This document shows, piece by piece, positions 6,963 through 16,470 of a stretch of DNA of 64,000 nucleotides. The first letter of the stretch is position 1. The number at the start of each line of letters is the position of its first letter. The notes beneath the pieces were generated by a model. The model was not told the origin of the DNA, did no database searches, and worked only from the letters and a program-made list of their open reading frames with translations. The position numbers were made by a program, and so were the translations under genes. The DNA is from Achromobacter mucicolens (lineage in GTDB: Bacteria; Pseudomonadota; Gammaproteobacteria; Burkholderiales; Burkholderiaceae_B), in NCBI RefSeq assembly GCF_902859725.1, contig NZ_CADIJP010000008.1, positions 124,001-188,000 on the forward strand, written 5' to 3'.

Positions 6963-9900
6963 TAGAGTTGCTCAGTGATTTCTATGGCTGCGTAGCCGGA
7001 GCTATCGCTTTTATCTGGCCAGAACGCCACAACGAAAGTTGCCGATTTGATATTGTTGAGCGAATCTAGCCAGAACCGGCCGCTGAGGATTGGCCGAGAG
7101 GACGTCGGTGCAGTCTCACTATCCAACGTGTAATCCGGCCTATTCAAGGTGGAAACAGGCATGGGTGGGGCTGTATCGTTGATTTGCCCGGATGCGATGA
7201 CGTGGGAAGATAGATGGGGAGTGCGTTTAGCGCCTTGTGCTAAACCAAAGCGCTCGGTGGTAAGCGTAAAGCGGTATCGAGATTTTTGGGCATCAAATCC
7301 AGGAAAAGTTGCGCTGTAAACAAGCGCTTTTTCTTTCTTGAATGCGCCCCGGTTCTTGATCATTCCGATGTCTTCGTTGTAGAGCTCATCTGTTGACATC
7401 GCTCGGTCTTCCTTAGAGAAGCGGAGGTCCACATCCATGCCGATCACTGCCGCATTAAGTGCAGCAATTGAGACTTCCATGTCTGCCGGATGGCGCCAGC
7501 GCTCATCCGCTTGACCGAAATAGCATCGCCGGGCCCACTTTTCCAATGCATCGGATTCGAGGATCTTTGCGAGTTGCGATACTGCGAAGGCGGCGAGTCC
7601 GATCGCGATACCCGCTCCCAGCCCCCCGATCAGCGAGAGTAAACCTACAGCTCCAAAAGAGATCATGGCCGCCCCGAAAATCGATAAAGCCCCAGCAAAT
7701 ATGTGGGCCCGACGGGCACCTACGTCACCAGCTTTAGAAACGCGAGCGGCAGCACGAAAACTAGCACCAGCATCCGCAATCCCCGCCAAAGCCGAAATCG
7801 CTCCCCCCACCATCACCATCTTTGAACCCAACCCGACGACGCGCGTGAGCACGGGAGTTTTCTCCGCACCCCAGCGCAGCACGAACCCCCGGGCAGCCTC
7901 CGCCGGTACCTTGATCGCCAAACCAGCGGCTTCAACACTCGCACCCATGAAGCCCAGCGCCACGCTATAAAACGCCGCCACAGCCTCCGGATGCCGGGCT
8001 CCGACTTTCGCATCCAGGTCAGCTAACGTGCTTTTCAAGCTGTCCTGCAGAAAATACAGGCCGATGAAAGACAAGCCACCATCCACGCTACCCACGGCCA
8101 GGCTCTTCAAGCTTGCAAAGGTGCTCCCTGCAATACGACGCGCCCCCGCCGCGCCAACTTGCAGGCCCTCGAGCACCGCGGCGGCAGCGGGTTCCAGATT
8201 CTTCAGGCCGGCGTTGACCTGGCGTAGCGCAGATTTGGCTTCTCTGTTGATCTCTTGCCCAAGTGCGCCAGCAGCCTGCCTGATGTCTTGCGCGCCCTCC
8301 CTGGCTTCGCGGCTGAAATCCAGGATGCGCTTCTTGACCTCTTCTGCAGTTCCATGCGCCCATAGCGTGACGTCGATGAGCACATTGCGGACATTGGCAT
8401 TGGGGATGGTGATCAGACTGCCCAGCAACATCGCACGTGCGCGCTTGCCGGCGGCCTTTTGGGCGGCGTTGGCGTGCTCGCGAATCTCGCTCGACAGCAG
8501 CTCGAAGCACTCCCCCACCGTGAGCTGGATGGTGACCTGGGTGAATTTGGCCTTACCGTACAGCCAGGCGGCGCCGGACTGGAGGTTGTCCAAGGCCGCC
8601 TTGGTGCCGATGCTCAGGGTGTTTTCGAGGCGATTACTCGCATCGTGAATGGCCGCCAACAACTGATCGGCAGATTCAACAACGAGCGTCCGGCGCCAAT
8701 CGCTTCCCTCCTTGCTCGTGGCGACCATTTTTATCGCGTCATAGTATTTCTTGCCTGCTTCTGAGGGCATCGCGTTCGAGAACAAGGGTTCGAACGCCTG
8801 CTGCAAGTCGGTGTATTGCCCATTGAGCGCGATGTAGGCCGGACTACCTGCGTCGGACAGCAGGTCTTTCCATGCCCTGCTGCTAGGACCCAACGCTTGC
8901 GGCGTGGGCTTTTCGCCGGGTTGGCTCTCGTCCGCCGGCGTTGTCTGCTGTGGCGGGGCATCCGTGATGCCGCCCGCGAGACAAGCCGCGGTGGTGCTCA
9001 GGCGGCATTGCTGCGAACGCGCATCGGCGTCCGCATAGTCCAATGCGATGATCCGGCGCCAACTGGCGCCAGCCACCAGGTCGGCCCAGTCGGTTGCATA
9101 AGCGTCGATCTGCTTTTGAAAGCTGTCGTCTTCCTTGTCATACGCATCCTGAAAAGTCTTTCGCCCCGCAGGGCCAGTTTCCCAGTAACGATCTTCCAGC
9201 CGGGCCATGCGACGCCCGGTCTCGCGATTGATCACGCCAGCACGTTGTTGTGCTGGGTCGTGGAATACGGGCGGGACGCCGGATTCGCTGGACGTCCAAT
9301 AGTCGCTGGGTGGCGGCGGTGGCGGGTGTGCAGCCTCTACTTGCTGGGCGATGTAACTTTTGATTCCGAGCAGGCACTGCGAGGTGAGGTAGGCATACCG
9401 CCGTGTTGGCTCTTCACGCCACCGCTGGCGCATCGTGTTGACAGAAAGACGCAGACTGTTGAGCTCTGCGGCCATGCCCACCGGATCGGGCAGAATGAGT
9501 CCTGCAACCCCCTTCGCAAGCCCATGCTGCTTTTCGAGCATGCGCAATTGCGCCTGCATGGCTTCAAGGCGGGCATGACGGGGATGCCAGTCATGAACGC
9601 TACCGAAGTCGCGCGTGCCGATGGCGTACTCGGCGACATGCTGGGCAAGATCATCACCGTGCTCAAGGGCAAGCGCCTGGTTGCCACCTGTCGGATCCTG
9701 CTTGAGCGTGATCAGATTGACCACCCTGAACCGCTCCCGATAATCAGCGGGCAATGCCTTTCCATCAGCGTGCTTGCCGGTGCGATAGGCATCGAGTGTT
9801 GCCTTAGGCCAAGGGTCCTGTGAAAACGCGATCCAGGCCTGCTTGTGCGTTGCGGTGTCGATGTTGATGAACGCCGAGCGCAGATCGTGTCCGGCGTCCA

Positions 9901-10228
9901 GGCAAGCTTTGGCTAGGGGCTCGGGTTCCGCCCGTGGCATGGAGAATGGATTGAACTGGCGCAGATAGCCTTCCGGGGTGACCTGATAGGCATGCCAGAT
10001 TTCTTTGTCCAGCAGCACATAGACATACCCCTGCCGCAATACACGCAATGCGGTCTGAATAGATTCGTGACTGAGTGCGCCATGCTGCTTGAGTCCGCCT
10101 GTGACCGGCATGATGGCAAGCCGTAGCGGCAGGATCGGTAAGCCGGTACGTTCACACGCGCTGCACGTGCCGGTGGGATTGGGCGCCGCCTGGCGCCGGG
10201 CCTGGGTCAGGGTCTTGCTGATGCTCAT
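6962..10228 (-). CDS. VasX-like T6SS effector (BTH_I2691-type), predicted pore-forming toxin
   Basis: 1088 residues from the ATG at 10228, which overlaps the upstream TGA as ATGA. The N-terminal region carries a CSAC pair followed by GLPILPLRLAIMPV and LRQGYVYVLLD, the pattern of the VasX N-terminal domain. A proline run is near residue 300, long helical segments span about 500-700, and a cluster of hydrophobic helices lies between about 715 and 890 (for example VGLGSKMVMVGGAISALAG and GLLSLIGGLGAGIAIGLAAF). The last 150 residues are soluble and beta-rich. Known relatives insert into target membranes after VgrG delivery. The N-terminus probably loads on the adaptor/VgrG encoded upstream. The target is inferred. 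Confidence 0.8.
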   Translation of the reverse strand: MSISKTLTQARRQAAPNPTGTCSACERTGLPILPLRLAIMPVTGGLKQHGALSHESIQTALRVLRQGYVYVLLDKEIWHAYQVTPEGYLRQFNPFSMPRAEPEPLAKACLDAGHDLRSAFINIDTATHKQAWIAFSQDPWPKATLDAYRTGKHADGKALPADYRERFRVVNLITLKQDPTGGNQALALEHGDDLAQHVAEYAIGTRDFGSVHDWHPRHARLEAMQAQLRMLEKQHGLAKGVAGLILPDPVGMAAELNSLRLSVNTMRQRWREEPTRRYAYLTSQCLLGIKSYIAQQVEAAHPPPPPPSDYWTSSESGVPPVFHDPAQQRAGVINRETGRRMARLEDRYWETGPAGRKTFQDAYDKEDDSFQKQIDAYATDWADLVAGASWRRIIALDYADADARSQQCRLSTTAACLAGGITDAPPQQTTPADESQPGEKPTPQALGPSSRAWKDLLSDAGSPAYIALNGQYTDLQQAFEPLFSNAMPSEAGKKYYDAIKMVATSKEGSDWRRTLVVESADQLLAAIHDASNRLENTLSIGTKAALDNLQSGAAWLYGKAKFTQVTIQLTVGECFELLSSEIREHANAAQKAAGKRARAMLLGSLITIPNANVRNVLIDVTLWAHGTAEEVKKRILDFSREAREGAQDIRQAAGALGQEINREAKSALRQVNAGLKNLEPAAAAVLEGLQVGAAGARRIAGSTFASLKSLAVGSVDGGLSFIGLYFLQDSLKSTLADLDAKVGARHPEAVAAFYSVALGFMGASVEAAGLAIKVPAEAARGFVLRWGAEKTPVLTRVVGLGSKMVMVGGAISALAGIADAGASFRAAARVSKAGDVGARRAHIFAGALSIFGAAMISFGAVGLLSLIGGLGAGIAIGLAAFAVSQLAKILESDALEKWARRCYFGQADERWRHPADMEVSIAALNAAVIGMDVDLRFSKEDRAMSTDELYNEDIGMIKNRGAFKKEKALVYSATFPGFDAQKSRYRFTLTTERFGLAQGAKRTPHLSSHVIASGQINDTAPPMPVSTLNRPDYTLDSETAPTSSRPILSGRFWLDSLNNIKSATFVVAFWPDKSDSSGYAAIEITEQL

Positions 10229-11172
10229 GTGTAGTTCGCGGCGGGAGGTAATGACGCAACGATGCGCTGCCACGCAAAGTCGTCGTATTTTTCAAAGCGG
10301 GCTTGCAATGTGGACTGCCCTGCGACGGCGGCTTGGATGTCGTCCTGTATTTCTGGATGCCTTGGCAGATGGGGATGAATGAAGACGCGATGCATGCACA
10401 GGTCGATGATGTCGGCGCTCAGGCGCAAGCGTGAGTTCTGTGCGTCACGGATCATCCGGAAAGCGTGCACGGCGGCCTGGGGCGGAAGAATCGTGGGACC
10501 ACGCCAGCGCATTGGGGCATACGTCACGGGGAATCGGAGCGCGGCGCGCCAGACATCCAGGAAATCGCTGACGAGCGGTGCAAGTTGCAGTGCCTGTCGA
10601 ACGAGTGCAGGGGCATCCGAGCCGGCTTCGGTGGGGGAGCCGCGAAGTAAGGTGAAGGCGCCCCAGCTGGTCGGGCAAAGCCAACGTTTGACGGGCCATA
10701 GCAGAGCAGGAAAGGCGTGTTCCATTGATGCCGCGAGCAGTTCGAGCCGCAACGGCTCGAACCACGGCGTCATGCGTTTTCCAGCTATAGGCACGATGAC
10801 ATCCAGGCAGCGCGCTGCCAAGTGATCGGCGAGCGCAGCGAGGGATTGATCACTGGTCAGCCATCCGCACACATAGCGCTTTTTATAGTTGGCATCATCA
10901 CGCGCGGAACGTTCGGCGGCTGCGAGCAGAGAAATGTCCGCGGCACCTTCTGGCGCGGCCAGCTGTATAAGCGCCGGGCACGCGTCGGGCGTATGGGCAA
11001 GGTCTGGCCGGATGACGCGTGCGATCGCCTGTTCGCCCAACGCGTGGGTTAGCGACTGAATGCTAAGGGGATCTTGTGGCTCGCACGGCGCGAGCGGGTC
11101 CAGCAAGAGGTAAAGATAGTCGCTGGGGGCGCGTTCGAGACGGGCAAACGCTTGTACGGCGCTCTGCATCAT
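10225..11172 (-). CDS. DUF4123-like T6SS effector adaptor/chaperone
   Basis: 315 residues starting MMQSAVQAFARLE at 11172, overlapping the vgrG stop by ATGA, with its own stop overlapping the effector start by ATGA. The N-terminal half (LYLLLDPLAP, then SLTHALG, then PALIQLA, later CGWLTSDQSLAALADHLAARC) follows the pattern of DUF4123/Tap proteins. These hold an effector and dock it on VgrG. The position between vgrG and the effector is the classical place for such an adaptor. No enzymatic motif is visible. Family assignment is by pattern and context and is less certain than for its neighbours. Confidence 0.7.
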   Translation of the reverse strand: MMQSAVQAFARLERAPSDYLYLLLDPLAPCEPQDPLSIQSLTHALGEQAIARVIRPDLAHTPDACPALIQLAAPEGAADISLLAAAERSARDDANYKKRYVCGWLTSDQSLAALADHLAARCLDVIVPIAGKRMTPWFEPLRLELLAASMEHAFPALLWPVKRWLCPTSWGAFTLLRGSPTEAGSDAPALVRQALQLAPLVSDFLDVWRAALRFPVTYAPMRWRGPTILPPQAAVHAFRMIRDAQNSRLRLSADIIDLCMHRVFIHPHLPRHPEIQDDIQAAVAGQSTLQARFEKYDDFAWQRIVASLPPAANYT

Positions 11173-13241
11173 CTGGCACGCTCCAGACAATCAGAATGTG
11201 CGCTTTCCAGAACCTCGCAGCCCAGAACCAGTTCATTTCCGCCGCCGCCCCCCTGCATCTTGAGCGGACCTTTAATCTGGATGGAGATAGCGTCAAGGGT
11301 TATGCCGGTGCTATCTATTCGAATGGTTCCACCCGGCCCTTTAATGATGAGCTCTTCTCCAGCATGCAGGGAGTAGTCCCTTGTCCGACGTCGGATGGCC
11401 TGGCCCGCCTGCAGTTCCGCTCGCCCCGCCACGGTCTGCTCCTGGTGCCCGCCAATACTCACCCAATGATTCGCCACAGTCTTGTCTCGGCGGTTGTTGC
11501 CAACTTCCTCGGTGCGGTCCTTGCCGGTGTAGATCGTGTGATTACGTCCCACCGTCAGAAAGTCATCTCGCCCGATGTCATGCCGCCGATCCTGGCCGAT
11601 GTTCACCTGCTCGTCATTGCCCACCGTCTCCCTGCGGTCGTGGCCGATGGTGATGGTTTCGTCGTTTTCGACCTGCTCGCTGCGGTCGTGACCCACGAAC
11701 GTCGACTCATCGTGGTTGACGTGGATGTTCTGGTCCTTCTGCGCGTGGACGTAGATTTCTTCCTGATCCTTCTCGTCCTCAAAGCGCAGTTCGTTGTACC
11801 CCTCGCCCTTGTGGGTCTTCGTCTTGATGGTCATCCGCGTCTTGTGGCGGGGCAGTTCGTAGGGCGGCAATTGCAGACGGTTGTATACCCGGCCAGTGAT
11901 CACAGGCTGGTCGGGATCGCCGTCGAAGTACGAGACGATGACCTCTTGTCCGATGCGGGGAATGGCCATGTGGCCCCACGTGGCGCCAGCGATGTTCTGG
12001 GATACGCGTATCCAGCAGGAGCTGTGTTCGTCTTCCTTGCCAAGCCGGTCCCAGGCGAACTGGACCTTCACGCGGCCGTATTCGTCGGTGTAGATCTCTT
12101 CATTGGGTGGGCCGACCACCACGGCGTTCTGCGGTCCGTCGATGCGGGGCCGGGGCAATGGCTCTGCGCGCCATTCGGCGTCGTCCGGTACCAATTCAGC
12201 CTCGTAGTGGTACCGAGTCCCTGACGCGGCATCGGCGCTTTCTTCGGCCTGGCTCGTGTATTGGATGCCGCGGTGGACGATGCGGACCGGGCGCCATCCG
12301 CGATTCATGTCCTCGCGTGGGTGCCCGGCCAGCGTGAAGGAGATGCCAGGCTGCAAGCGCGGGTCATCGCCTTCGACCAAGGCGATGCGCGCGTCGCGCC
12401 GATGCCCGCGCAGGCGATTCTCGGCGAAGGGCTTGCCGGCCTCGTCGAACTTGGCGCGGGCGGGGTAGTCGTAGCGCTCGTAGCGGCGGCCTTGATGGTC
12501 CAAGTCGCGCCCATCGCGGCTGTGCTGGTGGGTATAGCGGGGATGGTGAAAGGTGTAGTCGCGCTGCGTCTGGCGCGCGGTGCGAACGTTCTCGGTATAG
12601 GTGAAGCGACGCAGCGCAGGCTGCGGCTGATCGCCGCCGGGCATGGGGTTGTACTGCACCGGCGCGTCGCCGACGCGGCCGTGAATAAAGAGGCGATCGC
12701 TGTGGACAAGTTGATGTCCTTCGGCGCCATGACGGAAGGAATAGAAGAAACCTTCCTCGCGCATGATGCGTTCGACAAAGTGATAGTCCGTGTCGCCGGC
12801 CTGCACGCAGTACTCGCGGGACTGGTGCTCGGTGGTGCTGCGCTGCTCGTAGTCCTGGTTGAGGCCATGCTCCTTGAGCACGGCCTCGGCAATCTGTGGA
12901 ACGGTCAGCGCCTGGAATATCCGCCAGTCAGAACTGAGCGCGAGGCGTGCCAGACGCGGTTCGACGACAGCCGAATAGCGCGTGCGCCGAAAGCCGGTTT
13001 CGCCCTGGACGAATGAGGACACCGCGCCGTGCACGTACCGGACAGGCGTGTCGCCGTGCCAGATGGTAAGCAGCGCAGCGCGGTCCACCACCGCGCCGAA
13101 ATCGATGGCGGGATTGGCGCTGGCCAGTTCCGCTTGCAACGTGAAAGGCTCGGACAAGCCTTCCTGGAGCGAGAACTCGACGACCTCGAAGGGCTCTTCG
13201 CCAATGGCGAACGTGAAGCGCAGATCGGATTGGGTAGGCAT
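11169..13241 (-). CDS. vgrG: T6SS spike protein VgrG
   Basis: 690 residues from the ATG at 13241 (GGAAGC upstream). The N-terminal two-thirds is the gp27-like base (beginning SDLRFTFAIGEEPFEVVEFSL), followed by the gp5 OB-fold region with YGRVKVQFAWDR and SCWIRVSQ. After about residue 520 comes a beta-helix of short repeats (VGHDRSEQV, IGHDRRETV, IGQDRRHDI) and a DUF2345-type end, GPGGTIRIDSTGITL. The C-terminus has a short extra tail after a glycine run. It is the trimeric tip of the T6SS tube and carries the downstream effector. No core T6SS genes are in the window, so this is an orphan vgrG island. Confidence 0.95.
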   Translation of the reverse strand: MPTQSDLRFTFAIGEEPFEVVEFSLQEGLSEPFTLQAELASANPAIDFGAVVDRAALLTIWHGDTPVRYVHGAVSSFVQGETGFRRTRYSAVVEPRLARLALSSDWRIFQALTVPQIAEAVLKEHGLNQDYEQRSTTEHQSREYCVQAGDTDYHFVERIMREEGFFYSFRHGAEGHQLVHSDRLFIHGRVGDAPVQYNPMPGGDQPQPALRRFTYTENVRTARQTQRDYTFHHPRYTHQHSRDGRDLDHQGRRYERYDYPARAKFDEAGKPFAENRLRGHRRDARIALVEGDDPRLQPGISFTLAGHPREDMNRGWRPVRIVHRGIQYTSQAEESADAASGTRYHYEAELVPDDAEWRAEPLPRPRIDGPQNAVVVGPPNEEIYTDEYGRVKVQFAWDRLGKEDEHSSCWIRVSQNIAGATWGHMAIPRIGQEVIVSYFDGDPDQPVITGRVYNRLQLPPYELPRHKTRMTIKTKTHKGEGYNELRFEDEKDQEEIYVHAQKDQNIHVNHDESTFVGHDRSEQVENDETITIGHDRRETVGNDEQVNIGQDRRHDIGRDDFLTVGRNHTIYTGKDRTEEVGNNRRDKTVANHWVSIGGHQEQTVAGRAELQAGQAIRRRTRDYSLHAGEELIIKGPGGTIRIDSTGITLDAISIQIKGPLKMQGGGGGNELVLGCEVLESAHSDCLERAR

Positions 13242-13396
13242 GGCGAGCTTCCGGTTGGGACAGACCGCTCGGGTCGTCCTTGGTGCCAAAGGGCACCACC
13301 GGTTGTAAAAGCCGCCGATATTTCGTGTAAATCAGAAGAGTCTTATTAGTTAAGAAAACGGATGTGCGCAAGCATGTTGCAGGGTAAAGACCCTGA
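13242..13396. promoter_or_regulatory. Upstream region of the vgrG operon
   Basis: 155 bp between the mnmE stop and the vgrG start, with an AT-rich stretch at about 13318-13355 that is the likely site of the vgrG promoter. A weak 6-bp hairpin (CAGGGT/ACCCTG, 13380-13395) follows mnmE but lacks a T tract. Confidence 0.4.
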
Positions 13397-14749
13397 CTAC
13401 TTCCCGATGCAAAAACTGGAAAAAATCTCCCCCAGCAAATCATCGCTGGTGAATTTGCCGGTAATGCTGGACAAACTATCGTGCGCCAGCCGTAGTTCCT
13501 CGGCAAACAGGTCCAGCACCCGGTCATCCTGGCTGGCATGCGCGGCGGCCAGTTCCAGATGTTCGGCCGCTTCCTGCAGTGCGTGCAGATGCCGTTCGCG
13601 CGCGAGCCACGGCGACTCGGCGCCGGGGTTCCAGCCTGCGATCTGCAGCAGTTCGGCGCGAAGCGCGTCCAGCCCCGCGCCGCGTTTGGCCGAGATGCCC
13701 AGTTCGCCGGGACCGGGGACGAACGGCTCGGGCAGCAGGTCGACCTTATTGAATACCTTCAGTACCGGCGTGCGGGCGGGCAGGCGCGCGGTGATCTGCG
13801 CGTCGAGTTCGTCGCCCGGCTGGGTGGCATCCTGCAAATGGAGGATGACGTCGGCGCGTTCGATTTCCTGCCAGGTGCGCGCGATGCCGATGCTTTCGAC
13901 AGTGTCTTCGGTTTCGCGCAGGCCGGCCGTGTCGACAATATGCAGCGGCACGCCATCAATATGGATTTCCTGCACCACTTTGTCGCGCGTGGTGCCGGCA
14001 ATTGGGGTGACGATGGCGATGTCGTCGCCCGCCAGCGCATTGAGCAGACTGGACTTGCCCACGTTGGGCTGGCCGGCCAACACCACATGCAGGCCTTCTC
14101 GCAGGATGACGCCCTGGCGCGCCTGCGCGATCAGCGCGGACAGGTCGCCGGCCAACGCGTCCAGGGTGGGACGCGCCTGATACTTTTCCAGGAAGTCGAT
14201 CTCTTCTTCGGGAAAATCCAGCGTCGCTTCGACCAGCATGCGCAGGTGAATGATGCGGTCGGACAGGTCGTTGACGCGTGCCGAGAATTCGCCCGATAGC
14301 GACGCCATGGCGCCGCGCGCGGCCGCGACCGACGAGGCTTCGATCAGGTCGGCCACCGCTTCGGCCTGCGCCAGATCCATGCGGTCGTTCAGGAAGGCGC
14401 GGCGCGTGAATTCGCCAGGTTCGGCCAGTCGCACGCCCAGGTCGCGGCCGGCGGCAAGGCAACTGTCCAGCACGCGGCGCAGCACGGCCGGACCGCCGTG
14501 GCCCTGCAGTTCCAGCACGTCTTCGCCGGTGTAGGAATGCGGCGCGCGAAAGTAGATGGCGATGCCTTCGTCCAGCAGTTCGCCTTCGACGGTCTTGAAG
14601 GGAAGATAGTGCGCATGGCGGGGCGTGAGATCGCGCTGAAACAGGCGCCGCACCAATTCGGACAGGTCCGCACCAGAAATGCGCACGACGCCGATGCCGC
14701 CTCTTCCGGGAGCGGTGGCAATGGCGGCAATGGGGGCGTAAGCGGACAT
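13397..14749 (-). CDS. mnmE: tRNA-modifying GTPase MnmE (TrmE)
   Basis: 450 residues from ATG at 14749 ([20 protein letters not shown]). The N-terminal tetrahydrofolate-binding domain is followed by a helical domain and the inserted G domain: P-loop GQPNVGKS at 226-233, DTAG at 273-276 and NKVD near 334. The protein ends CIGK, the invariant C-terminal motif whose cysteine is needed for function. With MnmG it adds the carboxymethylaminomethyl group to U34 of certain tRNAs. In many relatives mnmE directly follows yidC; here about 14.5 kb of accessory operons separate them. Earlier in-frame starts exist but add only a few residues. Confidence 0.97.
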   Translation of the reverse strand: MSAYAPIAAIATAPGRGGIGVVRISGADLSELVRRLFQRDLTPRHAHYLPFKTVEGELLDEGIAIYFRAPHSYTGEDVLELQGHGGPAVLRRVLDSCLAAGRDLGVRLAEPGEFTRRAFLNDRMDLAQAEAVADLIEASSVAAARGAMASLSGEFSARVNDLSDRIIHLRMLVEATLDFPEEEIDFLEKYQARPTLDALAGDLSALIAQARQGVILREGLHVVLAGQPNVGKSSLLNALAGDDIAIVTPIAGTTRDKVVQEIHIDGVPLHIVDTAGLRETEDTVESIGIARTWQEIERADVILHLQDATQPGDELDAQITARLPARTPVLKVFNKVDLLPEPFVPGPGELGISAKRGAGLDALRAELLQIAGWNPGAESPWLARERHLHALQEAAEHLELAAAHASQDDRVLDLFAEELRLAHDSLSSITGKFTSDDLLGEIFSSFCIGK

Positions 14750-14864
14750 ATCGACGTAGATGACAAGGCGAAACAATAGGGGAATATAACTGTTGCGCGG
14801 CGCGTTGTTTGCTGGTTACTGTGGCCCCGAGGTTCAAAACCCGAAACAACTCTGGGAGATCACG

Positions 14865-16451
14865 ATGGCATCTCGGTTTTCGCGTGTCTTGGCCTGCGGC
14901 GCTGCCGCGGTGGTGATGGCCTGTGGCACATTCAGTGCGGCCATGGCCCGCGACCTGGTGATTGGACTGAAGACCGAGCCGTCTTCGATGGATCCGCAAT
15001 ACCACGCGTTGACGCCGAACACGCAGATCTCCCAAACCATTTTCGATACGCTTGTCGCCACCGACGCGCAGCTCAAGCCCCAGCCGTCGCTGGCGGAATC
15101 CTGGACGGTCGATGGCAAGGTCTGGACCTTCAAGTTGCGCCCGAACGTCAAGTTCTCCGATGGCACGCCGTTTACCGCCGAGGACGTCGTGTTCACATAC
15201 GACCGCGTGCCGAAGGTGCCCAACAGCCCCTCGCCGTTCACGCTGTATCTGGGATCTGTCGCCAAGACCGAAGCGGTCGATCCGATGACGATCCGAATCA
15301 CCACCAAGGACGTCGCGCCCAATCTGCTGGTGAACCTGGCGCAGCTGCCCATCATGTCGAAGAAGGCCGCGTCTGGCCCCGCCGCGGAAGGCAAGACGAC
15401 GACTGAATTGAACAGCGGCGACGGCCTCATCGGGACGGGGCCCTACAAGTTCGTGTCCTGGAAGCGCGGCGCGGAGTTCGTGCTGGCCCGCAACGATAAC
15501 TATTGGGGCAAGAAACCCGAATGGGATCGCGTGGTCTATCGTCCGATCAGTAACGCCGCCGCGCGCGTGGCTGCGCTGCTGGCGGGCGACGTGGACATGA
15601 TCGAAGATCCTCCCACCGACGACCTGCCCAAGCTCAAGTCGGACAAGAAGCTCTTTGTCGAGGAAACGCCGTCGGTGCGTGTGGTGTACGTGGCGCTGGA
15701 CCAGTACGCGGAGCCCTCGCCCGGCGTGCAGGGCACTGACAAGAATCCGATGAAGGACAAGCGCGTGCGCGAGGCCTTGTCGCTGGCGATCAATCGCGAT
15801 GCGCTGGTCGAACGCGTGATGGGCGGCGTCGCCCTGCCGGCGGGCAACCTGCTGCCGTATCCGATGTTCGGCGCCAGCAAGGAACATTCGAAGGCGCCCA
15901 AGGCCGATGTGGAAAAGGCCAAGGCGCTGCTCAAGGAAGCGGGCTACCCCAACGGGTTTTCGATCACGTTGGGCTCGCCGTCCGGCCGGTACGTCAACGA
16001 TTCGAAGGTGGCGCAGGCCATTGCATCGATGTGGACGCGCATCGGCGTGAAGACCAGCGTGGATGCGATGGCGCCCCCGGTGTTCTTCAAGAACCGCGAC
16101 AGCTATTCGTTCTCGGCTTATCTGGCGGGCTGGTCGGTGACCAGCGGTGAAATGTCGAACGCGCTGACGTCGCTGCTGATGACGCGCAACCCGGAAGCGG
16201 GCCAGGGCACGACGAACCGCAGCCGCTACTCCAACCCCAAGATGGACGAACTGGTGAAGCAGGCTTCGTCCACGATGGATGACGCCAAGCGCGCGGAGCT
16301 GCTGTCCACGGCAAGCAACATCGCCATGGATGATTTCGCCATGCTGCCTGTGCATTTCGAGCTGTCGGTCTGGGCGATGAAGAACGACATCCGCTATCAA
16401 GGCCGTCCGGATCAGGTCACCTTGGCGCAGAACGCTACGCTGAAGAAGTAA
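14865..16451 (+). CDS. Periplasmic peptide-binding protein of a dipeptide/oligopeptide ABC transporter
   Basis: 528 residues from the ATG at 14865 (GGGAG upstream), with a signal peptide ending SAAMARD. It is a family 5 extracellular solute-binding protein: SSMDPQYHALTPNTQI, WTFKLRPNVKFSDGTPFTAEDV, and KDKRVREALSLAINRDALV are typical segments. It delivers peptides, or another substrate of this family such as glutathione, nickel or sugars, to the DppBCDF-like complex encoded next. It is the first gene of the operon, 19 nt ahead of the permease GTG start. Specificity cannot be read from sequence. Confidence 0.9.
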   Translation: MASRFSRVLACGAAAVVMACGTFSAAMARDLVIGLKTEPSSMDPQYHALTPNTQISQTIFDTLVATDAQLKPQPSLAESWTVDGKVWTFKLRPNVKFSDGTPFTAEDVVFTYDRVPKVPNSPSPFTLYLGSVAKTEAVDPMTIRITTKDVAPNLLVNLAQLPIMSKKAASGPAAEGKTTTELNSGDGLIGTGPYKFVSWKRGAEFVLARNDNYWGKKPEWDRVVYRPISNAAARVAALLAGDVDMIEDPPTDDLPKLKSDKKLFVEETPSVRVVYVALDQYAEPSPGVQGTDKNPMKDKRVREALSLAINRDALVERVMGGVALPAGNLLPYPMFGASKEHSKAPKADVEKAKALLKEAGYPNGFSITLGSPSGRYVNDSKVAQAIASMWTRIGVKTSVDAMAPPVFFKNRDSYSFSAYLAGWSVTSGEMSNALTSLLMTRNPEAGQGTTNRSRYSNPKMDELVKQASSTMDDAKRAELLSTASNIAMDDFAMLPVHFELSVWAMKNDIRYQGRPDQVTLAQNATLKK

Positions 16452-16470
16452 GCGCGCCGGGCGATATCTC

